Notes: generated by a model not told the origin, from the sequence alone. DNA of 64,000 bases from Spirochaetaceae bacterium (GCA_007693945.1 RECP01000076.1:1-64000); one strand, 5' to 3'. Shown: positions 20,701 to 29,329, counted from the first letter of the stretch. Program-made: numbers and translations.

Positions 20701-20821
20701 GCTGGGGCGCGTGGTCGAGCAGCCGGTGCTGCAGGTCCGTAACGGCAGCGAGCTGCGGTTGGAGCTTGGGCTGGAGCAGGCCAGGGACGCCTTTGGGCGG
20801 CTGAATGGAGAAATTGTATGA
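17705..20821 (+). CDS. purL: Phosphoribosylformylglycinamidine synthase, synthetase subunit (large PurL)
   Basis: 1038 residues. An N-terminal PurS-like domain (~1-200) is followed by the linker signature EMIAQTWSEHCKHKIF (~260) and two AIRS-like halves with FKAETHNSPSALDPYGGA, PTIAGAVLFDDSYVG and SGKDSMKND. It converts FGAR, glutamine-derived ammonia and ATP to FGAM in purine synthesis. The protein resembles single-chain large PurL minus its glutaminase, which is encoded by the next gene with a 4-bp overlap. The start at 17705 is preceded by a strong AGGAAGGA ribosome-binding site. Confidence 0.95.
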   Translation: MRIEVGYRDEFPDGRALRLAARLKRAGVASLQRITLCDVYLLSGYADPGNAVLREVFCDSVVQDFWVQRSDDQPRPHSADWNAVIEVTRKPGVTDPVGITAADALRRAGVVSLPERPVDAAGDGSRAAAVPSAVQSARQYRLVVDGSPDRQLETAQQVAAALHNPLIERAVVLAPYVGAAAAALPLAYSNRIAASPAEVLTFDLASMQPHQLMQLSRDRLLSLEPPEMGAIRDYYADPATTASRRAAGLPAGCTDVELEMIAQTWSEHCKHKIFQAHIEYREDGDDQSAPQHIDGLFDTYIRRVTQSVAAGRDDLKSVFHDNAGVVAFDDRTYVCFKAETHNSPSALDPYGGAITGIVGVNRDILGTGKGAKPIFNTNVLCFGELDTPVEAIPQGLMHPRRVLDGVHHGIVDGGNQSGIPTIAGAVLFDDSYVGKPLVFCGTGGILPARIDNEESWIKHIEPGHLAVMVGGRIGKDGIHGATFSSLALDEASPVSAVQIGDPITQRNMTDFLLEARDRGLYAGITDNGAGGLSSSLGEMAQHSGGVRIELDCCPLKYPGLAPWEILVSESQERMSLAVDPAHIQELISLAAARNVEATVVGRFSDSGAVEVFYHDRPVARLDLGFLHDGLPRMQLTARWRSPRAAAPCPAAPGPSARLVTDDRETLLQLLGEPNIASKEALVRQYDHEVQAGSVIKPFVGVGADAPSDGAVVRPRSGSNRALTVTHGICPRYGDADTYHMAMCAVDEAFRAHIALGGDPERAYALDNFCWPDPVLSEDTPDGPYKLAQLVRACRGLHDACVAYGLPLISGKDSMKNDARLAGRKVSVRPTLLISLMGVIKDASRARSTDFVAAGDHIYLLGATRGELGGTSLEKLLQRAGVAAHLGAPPTVDPRSALALYRALHAAIDDGLVASCHDLSDGGLAVALAESALGGRLGARVDIQTVVTSLPATDGASVQPGLPAVTRALFCETPSRFLASVAPVQQREFEAALAGHTCVLLGRVVEQPVLQVRNGSELRLELGLEQARDAFGRLNGEIV

Positions 20822-21630
20822 CGGAGAAAGCTGAGACGCTGCCGGGTGTCCGCGCGGCGGCTGCACCGGCAGCAGCACGGGCGCGTGTTCCGGTGATGGT
20901 GCTGTCCGGCTTCGGGATTAACGCCGAGATAGAGCTGGCCGACGCTTTCAGGCGAGCCGGCGCCTCGCCCGACATTGTGCACATCGGCGACCTGGCAGCG
21001 CAGCCGCGGCTGCTCGAAGACTACCGGATCGTCGGTTTCCCCGGCGGTTTCTCGTTTGGGGATCACCTCGGTTCGGGTAAGGTGCTTGCCTCGCTGGTGC
21101 GCGCCGAGCTGCGGACGGCGCTGCAGCAGCTTGTGCGCCGTGGCGGGCTGGTGATCGGGATCTGCAACGGTTTTCAGATTCTGGCCAAGTCCGGTATGCT
21201 GCCCGATCTGGACGGAGACTGGACCCCGTGCGTCTCGCTGATCCACAACGATTGCGGTCGTTTCGAGAACAGCTGGACCGAGTGTCAGATCTATTCCGCG
21301 GCGTCCGAGGCGTGGTTGCGCGGGCTCGGCCGGATCGAGCTGCCCGTCCGCCACGGTGAAGGGCGCTTTGTGTGTGCCGATTCGGGCGTGCTGCGGCAGC
21401 TCCAGTCAAACGGCAGAGTGGCGCTGCGCTACCGCGGACGCAATCCCAACGGTTCGCAAGACGGTATTGCCGGTATCTGCGATCCAAGCGGACGCGTTCT
21501 GGGGCTAATGCCGCATCCGGAGGCGTTCTGTGACCGGCTGCAGCATCCGAAATGGACGCGCGGCAGCGACTCCGAGCCCACCGGACTGGCGATCCTGCGC
21601 AATGGCGTTCAATTTGCCGCCGTTTTGTAG
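20818..21630 (+). CDS. purQ: Phosphoribosylformylglycinamidine synthase, glutaminase subunit
   Basis: 270 residues, class I glutamine amidotransferase. The oxyanion and nucleophile strand is GGLVIGICNGFQIL, with the catalytic Cys in ICNG. The His-Glu pair is in LMPHPEAF. GFPGGFSFGDHLGSGK near residue 75 is the usual PurQ-type loop. It supplies ammonia to PurL, whose gene it overlaps (ATGA). At 270 residues it is longer than stand-alone PurQ of the small-PurL system (~225) and matches the glutaminase domain of large PurL. Confidence 0.95.
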   Translation: MTEKAETLPGVRAAAAPAAARARVPVMVLSGFGINAEIELADAFRRAGASPDIVHIGDLAAQPRLLEDYRIVGFPGGFSFGDHLGSGKVLASLVRAELRTALQQLVRRGGLVIGICNGFQILAKSGMLPDLDGDWTPCVSLIHNDCGRFENSWTECQIYSAASEAWLRGLGRIELPVRHGEGRFVCADSGVLRQLQSNGRVALRYRGRNPNGSQDGIAGICDPSGRVLGLMPHPEAFCDRLQHPKWTRGSDSEPTGLAILRNGVQFAAVL

Positions 21631-21636
21631 TATATT
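21608..21636 (+). promoter_or_regulatory. Possible promoter of the DUF151 gene
   Basis: TTCAAT (21608-21613), 17 bp, TATATT (21631-21636), then 6 nt to the ATG at 21643. GAAGG sits only one base from the ATG, too close for a normal ribosome-binding site. It lies inside the end of purQ. Confidence 0.45.
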
Positions 21637-21642
21637 GAAGGC

Positions 21643-22188
21643 ATGTTGGTAGAAGCGGAGATTTGGACCGTAGCACGTACGGACAAAGGCAACGCGGTGC
21701 TCGTCAAACCTCTCGGCAGTGAGCGGGCGGTCCCGATTTTTATCGGACAGCTCGAAGCGCAATCGATTCTCATCGGGCTCGGCAACGTACCGATGCCCCG
21801 GCCGCTCACGCACGATCTGTTCATTTCGGTGATGGAGAAGATCAACGTTGCGGTCGAGAGGGTCGAGATAACCGATCTCAAAGACGGCACGTTTTACGCG
21901 CGCATCCTGATGAAACAGGGTATGAAAAAGCTTTCAATTGACTCGCGTCCCTCCGACGCCCTCGGGCTGGCGGCGCGGCTGCGTTGTCCGCTGTTCATCG
22001 CGGAGTCGGTGGTCGATGAGGCCGGGGTCGCTATCAACCTGATCACCGAGGAAGAGAGCGGCGGATCCGATGGTCCGACCACTTCGGATCTGGAGTTGGG
22101 GCGGCTTCAGGAAGAGCTCGAGAAAGCTATTGAAGAAGAGAATTACGAAGAGGCGGCGCGTATCCGTGACGCCATGAAAGACCTCTGA
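21643..22188 (+). CDS. Bifunctional nuclease family protein (DUF151) with C-terminal UvrB/UvrC motif
   Basis: 181 residues. Residues 1-130 form a DUF151/BFN domain (VLVKPLGSERAVPIFIGQLEAQSI, then SIDSRPSDALGLAAR). After an acidic linker, residues ~150-181 form a UvrB/UvrC helical hairpin (LQEELEKAIEEENYEEAARIRDA). The domain is known from plant and bacterial proteins with DNase/RNase activity; the in vivo role in bacteria is unclear. The UVR tail suggests docking to a UvrB/ClpC-like partner. It follows purQ by 12 bp but may have its own promoter. Confidence 0.9.
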   Translation: MLVEAEIWTVARTDKGNAVLVKPLGSERAVPIFIGQLEAQSILIGLGNVPMPRPLTHDLFISVMEKINVAVERVEITDLKDGTFYARILMKQGMKKLSIDSRPSDALGLAARLRCPLFIAESVVDEAGVAINLITEEESGGSDGPTTSDLELGRLQEELEKAIEEENYEEAARIRDAMKDL

Positions 22189-22212
22189 CCGCCGCTTCCC
22201 GATAGTATCCCG

Positions 22213-22241
22213 TTGCGATAATCCCGCCGATCTCGTACGAT
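22213..22241 (+). promoter_or_regulatory. Promoter of the malQ operon
   Basis: TTGCGA (22213-22218), 17 bp, TACGAT (22236-22241). The predicted leader is ~55 nt and ends with GAGGTGAT, 4 nt before the ATG at 22305. Confidence 0.5.
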
Positions 22242-22304
22242 ATACGGCGATGGGCCGGGGCGGCTCGCCGTGCGCCTTTTGCGTACCACCACGAGGTGAT
22301 TTGC

Positions 22305-24275
22305 ATGAAGTTTCCGAGCTATGACCACAAACTGACGGGCATCCTGGTACCGCTGTCCGCGCTGAGGTCGGACGACGGCATCGGCATTGGCGAGTTTTCC
22401 GACCTGCCGCTGCTGGCACGGTGGTGCGCCGATTTCGGTGCGCAGATCGTTCAAATCCTGCCGGTCAACGATACCGGCGGTCAGTCTTCGCCCTACAGCG
22501 CGCTGAGCGCCTTTGCGCTGCACCCTATCTACGTTCGGCTGAAGGACCTGCCCGAGGTCGAGGCTGCCGGCCTGCAGGCCGATGTCGAGGTGCTGCGTGC
22601 GCGCTTTGCGCCCCTCGCGCGGCTGCGATACGCCGAAGTGCTGGCCGGGAAAGAGCGTATCCTGCGCGCCGCCTTCGATCATCAGCGAGACCGCATCGGC
22701 CGCCTGCCGGAACTGCAGCGCTGGATAGCGCAGAACGACTGGATCAGGCCCTACGCGGTCTTCCGTACCATCAAGGAGCAGAATCAGAATCGCTTCTGGC
22801 ACGACTGGCCGACGATGCGTGATCCCACGCCGCAACAGATCGACCGGCACTGGGAACAGGGCTGCGGCGACGGTTCGTGTCTCTACTACGCCTGGCTGCA
22901 GTTGCGCCTCGAGCAACAGCTGCAATCCGCGGCGCGCGCGATGGAAAACGCCGGTGTGGCGCTTAAGGGCGATCTTCCGATTCTGATGAGTGAAGACAGC
23001 GCCGACGCCTGGGCACACCGTGACATCTTTGATCCCTGCTTCCGCGCCGGTGCGCCGCCGGACATGTTCAGTGAGCTGGGGCAGAACTGGGATTTCCCCA
23101 TCTACAACTGGAGCCGTCTCGCGGACAGCGACTACGACTGGTGGAAGCGGCGGCTGCAGCAGGCAGACAAGTTCTACCACGCCTTCCGGATCGACCACGT
23201 GCTCGGTTTCTTTCGCATCTGGGCAATTCCTTCAGCGCATTTCTCCGGTACGCTCGGCTACTTTTCACCGTCGCATTACATCACGCGCGCGCGGCTGCAC
23301 AGCGTCGGCTTTGACGACGGTCGCATCCGCTGGCTCGCCGAGCCGCATGTGCACGGCGATGCCGTTCGCAGCAGTTTCGCAGGTCAGGCGGACGAATTCA
23401 TCGGACGCTTCTTCGAGCGCCTGGAGGACCAGGATCTGTTCCTGTTTGCGGATCACATCGATGGAGAGAAGAGCATCACCGGCGGGGGGCTCAGCGAAGC
23501 CCATACGCAGAGGTTGCTGGACTGGTATCGTGATCGGGCCCTGCTGCGGGTTGGGGACGACAGCTTCGCTCCCGCATGGCTGTTTCGCGACTGCTCACGT
23601 TACCGCGGCCTCGCGGAACAGGAGCAACGCCGCTTCGAACGGCTGGTGCAGCAGGCCAACGCAGCCGCCGAACGGGTCTGGGATAAGAACGGCCGCACAC
23701 TGCTCGGATTCATGAACCACACCACGCCGATGCTGGCGTGCGCCGAGGATCTCGGCGTAATACCGGACTGTGTCCCCGGTACGCTCCAGGAGCTCGGTAT
23801 TCTGGGCCTGCGCGTGCCGCGCTGGGCGCGGCCGGACGGCATCAACTACCGCCCCATCTCCCGCTTTCCCGAGGCGACGGTCTGCGCGCCGTCGGTGCAC
23901 GACACAAGCACCCTGCGCCAGTGGTGGGAGACCGAGGTGGACGACAGCGAGCGCGCCGCGATTCTGACGGCCCACGGCATCAACGCAGCGCTCGACCGGG
24001 AGTACACCCCGCAGACCGCGTGGCGCTTCATCGAAGCGCTGCTTCAGACCAGCTCGCGGATCTGCATGTTCCAGATCCAGGACGTCTTTGCAACCGATGC
24101 CCTGTTTCGCCTGCCTGCCGCGCAGGACGAGCGCGTCAACGTTCCCGGGACATTCAACGACGTCAACTGGACCTACCGCATGCCCGGCACGCTCGAGCAG
24201 CTCGCCCGGCGCGGCGAGATCGTTGACCGCCTGCGAACGCTGGTCGCTGCCCGAACAACAAGGAGCCCGAAGTGA
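22305..24275 (+). CDS. malQ: 4-alpha-glucanotransferase
   Basis: 656 residues, GH77. I choose the ATG at 22305, which follows a GAGGTGAT ribosome-binding site, over the GTG at 22296 that lies inside it. Family marks: QILPVNDTGGQSSPYSALSAFALHP near the start, FRIDHVLGFFRIWAIP (nucleophile Asp), CAEDLGVIPDCV (acid/base Glu) and VCAPSVHDTSTLRQWWE. It moves alpha-1,4-glucan segments between malto-oligosaccharides. The stop overlaps the next gene (GTGA), so the two alpha-glucan enzymes are translationally coupled. Confidence 0.95.
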   Translation: MKFPSYDHKLTGILVPLSALRSDDGIGIGEFSDLPLLARWCADFGAQIVQILPVNDTGGQSSPYSALSAFALHPIYVRLKDLPEVEAAGLQADVEVLRARFAPLARLRYAEVLAGKERILRAAFDHQRDRIGRLPELQRWIAQNDWIRPYAVFRTIKEQNQNRFWHDWPTMRDPTPQQIDRHWEQGCGDGSCLYYAWLQLRLEQQLQSAARAMENAGVALKGDLPILMSEDSADAWAHRDIFDPCFRAGAPPDMFSELGQNWDFPIYNWSRLADSDYDWWKRRLQQADKFYHAFRIDHVLGFFRIWAIPSAHFSGTLGYFSPSHYITRARLHSVGFDDGRIRWLAEPHVHGDAVRSSFAGQADEFIGRFFERLEDQDLFLFADHIDGEKSITGGGLSEAHTQRLLDWYRDRALLRVGDDSFAPAWLFRDCSRYRGLAEQEQRRFERLVQQANAAAERVWDKNGRTLLGFMNHTTPMLACAEDLGVIPDCVPGTLQELGILGLRVPRWARPDGINYRPISRFPEATVCAPSVHDTSTLRQWWETEVDDSERAAILTAHGINAALDREYTPQTAWRFIEALLQTSSRICMFQIQDVFATDALFRLPAAQDERVNVPGTFNDVNWTYRMPGTLEQLARRGEIVDRLRTLVAARTTRSPK

Positions 24276-27200
24276 ATTGTATCTGTTTTGCACAACGAAC
24301 GCTCGAGGTGGCCGCCCTGCATCCGATCACCGGACGCAGCGCTGAACGTGAGTTTCACGTAGCCCGGGCCGCGCGCGACAAGTACCAGTTTCAGCATCCG
24401 CTGTTTACGCTGCGCGGCAACGTGGTCTTTGCCGATTTCCACGCTGCGCGCCTGTTTGCCCAGGCCATCAACCAGACCCGCGACCTGTCGCGCCATCCGG
24501 ACCAGGCGGCACGCGCCGGCGATATCAACGCCATGGGGCTGATCGACGAGATCATGCATCACGTGATCCTCTGTTATCTCGACGAGTTTGGCGATGACCT
24601 GATGGCCGAGGCGCGCGAGTTCCTGATTTCGCAGATCGGCGAGCAGGAGATCGATCGCACCCTGCTGCACTTCTGTCGCAGTTTTCCGCCGCGTGAGGTC
24701 TACCAGGACTCCACAACCTGTGAAGCCTACCTGGAGAAGCTGCACGACGGTGTCCCCGGGCGCGACCTGGCGCTCGAAGAACTGATCATGCTATGGATCG
24801 AGAACCAGAACCCGGCCTATGCACCCTACGCAGAGCTGTTTCCCGACCGTGATCTGACCTCGGATACCGCCTACGCAAACATCATTCAGGGCTTGCAGGA
24901 TTTCTTCGCCGACAAGCCCGCATTCGGACCGGAGAACCTCACACTGATCGAAACGCTGCTGGCGCCCATCAAGGCGCACCCGCATTCGCTCGATCAACAG
25001 CTGGCCTACATCCGCCGCCGCTGGAGTTCGTGGATCGGCCGGTACCTCTTCCGCCTGTTGCGCAGTCTGGATCTGATTGCCGAGGAACGTAAAGCGCACT
25101 TCAGCGGTGCGGGGCCGGCGCAGGTGATCGAGTACGGGCGGCGCGGCGTCGGCATGCTGGAGTATGAGCGCTTCAGCCCGGACACCGAGTGGATGCCCAA
25201 CGTGGTCATGCTGGCCAAGAGTACGCTGGTGTGGCTCAACCAGCTGTCGGACCAATACGGCTACGAAATCCGCACGCTCGACCGGATTCCCGACCAGGAG
25301 CTCGACCGGTTGGCAGCCGCCGGGTTCAACTCCCTGTGGCTGATCGGCCTGTGGCGCCGAAGTCACGCCTCGAGGCGAATCAAGCAGATGTGCGGCAACC
25401 CGGATGCCGAAGCTTCGGCGTACTCGCTGCTGGAATATGAGGTGGCCGAAGAGATCGGTGGCTGGCCGGCGCTCGAGAACCTGCGTTCGCGCTGCAACGC
25501 GCGCGGCATCCGGCTTGCCAGCGATATGGTGCCCAATCACACCGGGATCGATTCGCCCTGGGTGATCAGTCACCCGGACTGGTTCGTCCAGCTGCCGCAC
25601 TCCCCGTTTCCGTCCTACACGTTCAACGGGGAGAACCATTCCGGGGTGGACGGTGTCGGCATCTACCTCGAAGACCACTACTACGACAGGAGCGACGCCG
25701 CGGTGGTGTTCAGGCGCGTCGATTTTGGCTCGGGCCGGGAACGCTACATCTATCACGGCAACGACGGCACCAGCATGCCGTGGAACGACACCGCTCAGCT
25801 TGATTTTCTCAATCCCGACACGCGCGAGGCGGTCATCCAGACTATCCTGCACGTGGCGCGCAACTTCCCGATCATCCGCTTTGACGCGGCCATGACGCTG
25901 GCCAAGAAGCACGTACAGCGGCTCTGGTATCCGGAACCCGGCTCGGGCGGCGACATCGCCTCGCGTTCCGAACACGGCCTGACTGCCGAAGAGTTCGACC
26001 GAGCGATGCCGCAGGAGTTCTGGCGCGAGGTGGTTGACCGGGTGGCGGAGGAGGTTCCCGACACGCTGTTGCTGGCCGAGGCATTCTGGATGATGGAGAG
26101 CTACTTCGTGCGCACCCTCGGGATGCACCGTGTCTACAACAGCGCCTTCATGCACATGCTCAAGAATCAGGACAACCAGAAGTACCGTCAGACCATCAAA
26201 AACACGCTCGAGTTCGACCCGGCGATTCTCAAACGCTTCGTCAACTTCATGAACAATCCGGATGAAGAGACCGCGGTGGTGCAGTTCGGCAAGGGTGACA
26301 AGTACTTCGGGGTCGCCACCCTGATGGTGACTATGCCGGGGTTGCCGATGTTCGGGCACGGCCAGGTACAGGGCTTTGCGGAAAAATACGGCATGGAGTT
26401 CCGCCGCGCCTACTGGAACGAACAGCCCGACATGGAGCTGGTTCACCGTCACGAGCGCGAACTTTTTCCGCTGATGCGGCGGCGCTACCAGTTTTCGGGC
26501 GTTGACCGCTTCCGCCTCTACGATCTGTGGGGCGATCACGGGCAGATTCACGAAGACGTCTACGCCTATTCAAATGAAGCGTTCGGCGCCAGGAGTCTGG
26601 TGCTCTACAACAACGCCTACGAGACGGTTTGGGGCCGGCTGTCGCTGTCGGCCGGCTACGTGGAGAAGGACGGACACGGCAACCGCCGCCACCGCCAGGT
26701 TCACCTCGCCGAAGCGCTGGGGCTGCACAACGACCATCGCCGTTTCTGCATCATGTATGAGCAGAAGAGCCGGCTGTGGTACATCCGCAATTCGGCCGAT
26801 CTCTGGTCCAGCGGGATGTTCGTCAATCTGCAGGGCTACCAGACCCAGGTCTTTGTTGATATCTACGAGGTGACGGATAACGAGTTCGCGCATTACGCGC
26901 GGCTTGCCGACTCGCTGCGCGGCGGCGGAGTACCCGACGTGGACAATGCGCTCAAAGAGATCTATCTCAAGCCGCTGCACGAGAGTTTTGCACTGGTAGC
27001 CAATTCGGGCGTCTGCCAGGAGCTGAGTGCCGAGTTCACCGGACAGTTGCCCAAGAAGGCCGCCACGTGGGACGAGCTGCGCGACAACTACCAGCGGTTC
27101 CTGCGGGTGGCCGCCGACTACGCCTGCGGTCCGGCCGATGTCGCGGGTGCGGCGCAGGAGTTCGACGCGCGCTTGCGCACACTGCTGGCCACACGCCACC

Positions 27201-27886
27201 TGGAGCTGGTACGGCCGCACGAACACGTGCCCAGTTTCCGCAAGGCGCTGCACGCGTTTACGCTGGGGCTGCGCGAGACGCCCGCGCGTGTCTCGACCAT
27301 GATTGCGCTGCTGATGCTCAAGCCGCTGGGGGTGCTGGTTCACGAAGACGACGACGACTACGACTGCGGCTGCGAGGACGGTCAACCCAATTCGGCCGCC
27401 GGGCTGGCCGAGGACCTGATGCTGCTGACGCGTCTGGCGCCGGTGCTTCCGGTCAGGCCGTTTGAAAACGAAGACGAGATCGCCTGGAAGCTGCGTGTCC
27501 GCATTCTGCTGACCAACTACAACTGGTTGTCGCTTTTCGAGCAGGGGCAGAGCGCACGCAACGTAACCGCGGCGTTGTTGTCGGACAGCGATGTCTCGAG
27601 CTATCTCGGCGTCAATACGCACGATGGCGTTGTGTGGTACAACAAGGAACGTATGGATACCTTGATCTGGTGGTTACTGGCGGTCGGCATGCTGCAGGTG
27701 GCCTACGATGACATCATCTCCAGGCATAGTCAGTCGATCGATGAGAGTCCCGAGGTCGTCATGACGCGGGTACTGCGACTGTATGACTACTACGAACGAC
27801 TGCGCCTGGCACACGCATCGGCAGCCTATCGTGTCGAGCGGCTGCTCGAGGCGCTCGACGAACCCAACGTAGAGGTCGACACGTGA
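24272..27886 (+). CDS. GH13 (alpha-amylase superfamily) enzyme, 1204 residues
   Basis: The catalytic barrel is in the middle (~350-720), between large N- and C-terminal regions of unknown fold. Conserved regions: I LASDMVPNHTG; II IIRFDAAMT (nucleophile D538); III LLLAEAFW (acid/base E603); IV FMNNPDEETA with D664. Region IV has NNPDE where most GH13 members have a His-Asp pair, an unusual change at the -1 subsite. No signal peptide, so it probably acts on cytoplasmic glycogen or maltodextrins with MalQ. It starts with GTG at 24272, overlapping malQ by 4 bp. The exact reaction (hydrolase, transferase or branching) cannot be assigned. Confidence 0.85.
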   Translation: MNCICFAQRTLEVAALHPITGRSAEREFHVARAARDKYQFQHPLFTLRGNVVFADFHAARLFAQAINQTRDLSRHPDQAARAGDINAMGLIDEIMHHVILCYLDEFGDDLMAEAREFLISQIGEQEIDRTLLHFCRSFPPREVYQDSTTCEAYLEKLHDGVPGRDLALEELIMLWIENQNPAYAPYAELFPDRDLTSDTAYANIIQGLQDFFADKPAFGPENLTLIETLLAPIKAHPHSLDQQLAYIRRRWSSWIGRYLFRLLRSLDLIAEERKAHFSGAGPAQVIEYGRRGVGMLEYERFSPDTEWMPNVVMLAKSTLVWLNQLSDQYGYEIRTLDRIPDQELDRLAAAGFNSLWLIGLWRRSHASRRIKQMCGNPDAEASAYSLLEYEVAEEIGGWPALENLRSRCNARGIRLASDMVPNHTGIDSPWVISHPDWFVQLPHSPFPSYTFNGENHSGVDGVGIYLEDHYYDRSDAAVVFRRVDFGSGRERYIYHGNDGTSMPWNDTAQLDFLNPDTREAVIQTILHVARNFPIIRFDAAMTLAKKHVQRLWYPEPGSGGDIASRSEHGLTAEEFDRAMPQEFWREVVDRVAEEVPDTLLLAEAFWMMESYFVRTLGMHRVYNSAFMHMLKNQDNQKYRQTIKNTLEFDPAILKRFVNFMNNPDEETAVVQFGKGDKYFGVATLMVTMPGLPMFGHGQVQGFAEKYGMEFRRAYWNEQPDMELVHRHERELFPLMRRRYQFSGVDRFRLYDLWGDHGQIHEDVYAYSNEAFGARSLVLYNNAYETVWGRLSLSAGYVEKDGHGNRRHRQVHLAEALGLHNDHRRFCIMYEQKSRLWYIRNSADLWSSGMFVNLQGYQTQVFVDIYEVTDNEFAHYARLADSLRGGGVPDVDNALKEIYLKPLHESFALVANSGVCQELSAEFTGQLPKKAATWDELRDNYQRFLRVAADYACGPADVAGAAQEFDARLRTLLATRHLELVRPHEHVPSFRKALHAFTLGLRETPARVSTMIALLMLKPLGVLVHEDDDDYDCGCEDGQPNSAAGLAEDLMLLTRLAPVLPVRPFENEDEIAWKLRVRILLTNYNWLSLFEQGQSARNVTAALLSDSDVSSYLGVNTHDGVVWYNKERMDTLIWWLLAVGMLQVAYDDIISRHSQSIDESPEVVMTRVLRLYDYYERLRLAHASAAYRVERLLEALDEPNVEVDT

Positions 27887-28641
27887 GCACCGTGCGATCG
27901 CTGAACGAGCGATTGCCTGTACTATCGTTCATGGTCGATACTGAAGACCAGCTCTCTCTGCCTGGGCTCTGCCGCATCCTGCAGGATGCGGCGTGGAAGC
28001 ACGCGGCCGCACTGGGCTTCGGTCCCGCGGAGCTCGATGAGCACGGCCAGATGTGGCTGCTGTCACGGCTGATGGTTCGTGCCGCCTGCTATCCGCACTG
28101 GGGCGAGGAGATCACCATCCGGACCTGGCCCTCCGGTATCGAGCGGCTGTTCGCGATGCGCGACTTCCGGCTGGACAGCGCGGGCCGGCCGGTGGCGCTG
28201 GTTCGCAGCGCGTGGCTGGTGGTCGATGCAGCCTCGCGGCGCCCGGTGCCGCCGGAGCGGGTCGTCAACGCCGACCAATACCGCGGCGTGGAACGCGTCT
28301 TTGACGAGCTGCCGCCCCGGCTGAGCGGCCCGGACGGCGGCGCACCGGAGGTCAGGAGCCATCGGGTTGTCTACAGCGACTTTGACCGGCAGCGTCACGT
28401 CAACAACGTGCAGTACCTGCAGTGGATGCTCGACGGATTCCCGATGCAGCACCTGCGTCAGCACTCGGTTGCGGAGGCCGTCATCAACTTCAATGCCGAG
28501 GCGCTCTACGATGAGACGCTAAGCGTGCGCCTTCAGGATGACGGGTCGTTCTCGGTGGTCGGCGTCTTCCGTGATGATCAAGCGGTGCCGCTCTGCAGCG
28601 CACGGCTTCTGTGGCGCCGGAGACAGGGTACCAGGGCATGA
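27883..28641 (+). CDS. Acyl-[acyl-carrier-protein] thioesterase
   Basis: 252 residues, two hot-dog folds as in the FatA/FatB-like bacterial acyl-ACP thioesterases. Typical segments are ILQDAAWKHAAALGFG, WLLSRLMVRAACYPHWGEEITIRTW and, in the second half, YSDFDRQRHVNNVQYLQWMLD, which holds the Asn/His-type catalytic site. It releases fatty acids from ACP in the cytoplasm. It overlaps the GH13 gene by 4 bp (GTGA) and the next gene by 4 bp (ATGA), an odd pairing of lipid and glycan genes in one coupled operon. Confidence 0.9.
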   Translation: MSTVRSLNERLPVLSFMVDTEDQLSLPGLCRILQDAAWKHAAALGFGPAELDEHGQMWLLSRLMVRAACYPHWGEEITIRTWPSGIERLFAMRDFRLDSAGRPVALVRSAWLVVDAASRRPVPPERVVNADQYRGVERVFDELPPRLSGPDGGAPEVRSHRVVYSDFDRQRHVNNVQYLQWMLDGFPMQHLRQHSVAEAVINFNAEALYDETLSVRLQDDGSFSVVGVFRDDQAVPLCSARLLWRRRQGTRA

Positions 28642-29318
28642 ACAGGACACTTCTGCTGGCGGCAAACAGCGACGCGCATACCGTGCAGCTGGCGCAGGAG
28701 GCGCTCGCAGCCGGGTTCACCGTGATGGCAGCTGTCGATCCTTCGGTCGACAACCCGAGCCCGACCGCCGGGACCGCGCCGGGAGAGGCCCCCGGCAGTG
28801 CCGCACGGGTCAACCGCGTGGCGTGGAACCGCCGTTCACCGATCTCCGCCCGGGCGATGCTGGTGCAGGCCTGCAACATCGCGGCACCGATCAGCGACAT
28901 CGTTTATCTGCACGTTCCGCAGACGGTTACCACGCCGTTTCACGAGATCAGGGCACCGCGTTTTGAGACCGCGGTTGATGTTGATACCCGCGGACGGCTG
29001 TTCCTGCTGAGGGAAGCGCTCGGCTATCTGCAGCGCGAGGGGCGCGGCTCGTTGACGCTGATGTTTCACGGTGAGCTCAACGCCGAGACGCCGCCGCTGG
29101 ACGCCGAGGGCGCCGGCGCGTTCCTGGCGCTTGGGCGCTCGCTGTTCACGCAGTACCAGAACGAACCGCTGCGGCTGCGCGGCTTCCAGTCCGCCGGCGC
29201 CCCGTTCGAGCAATTCGCACGCTTTGTGCTGCAGCAGCTGGTGGCCGATAATCCACGGCAGCGCGGCCGCTGGTTCAAGTGCTCGACGAAGCCGACCCTC
29301 TTCCCCTTCCCACGCTAA
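28638..29318 (+). CDS. SDR-like Rossmann protein lacking the catalytic Tyr-Lys motif
   Basis: 226 residues from the ATG at 28638, coupled to the thioesterase stop. The layout resembles a short-chain dehydrogenase: LLLAANSDAHTVQLAQEAL as first beta-alpha, AVDVDTRGRLFLLREALGYL as the central helix, GSLTLMFHGE as a core strand. The glycine-rich TGxxxGxG loop and the YxxxK motif are both missing; AGAFLALGRSLFTQY stands where YxxxK should be. It is probably a non-catalytic or divergent relative. Family placement is inference. Confidence 0.6.
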   Translation: MNRTLLLAANSDAHTVQLAQEALAAGFTVMAAVDPSVDNPSPTAGTAPGEAPGSAARVNRVAWNRRSPISARAMLVQACNIAAPISDIVYLHVPQTVTTPFHEIRAPRFETAVDVDTRGRLFLLREALGYLQREGRGSLTLMFHGELNAETPPLDAEGAGAFLALGRSLFTQYQNEPLRLRGFQSAGAPFEQFARFVLQQLVADNPRQRGRWFKCSTKPTLFPFPR

Positions 29319-29329
29319 TCGTCTATGGT
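29301..29329 (+). promoter_or_regulatory. Possible promoter of the symporter gene
   Basis: TTCCCC (29301-29306), 17 bp, TATGGT (29324-29329), 6 nt before the ATG at 29336; no ribosome-binding site. The -35 is weak. Confidence 0.35.

Noticed and set aside
22250..22321. 23-codon ORF crossing the malQ start
   Set aside because: It is not in a position that fits coupling (it ends inside malQ) and nothing supports its translation.
24791..26551. 586-codon frame antisense to the GH13 gene
   Set aside because: Composition and lack of motifs mark it as a shadow of the real gene's third-position GC bias.
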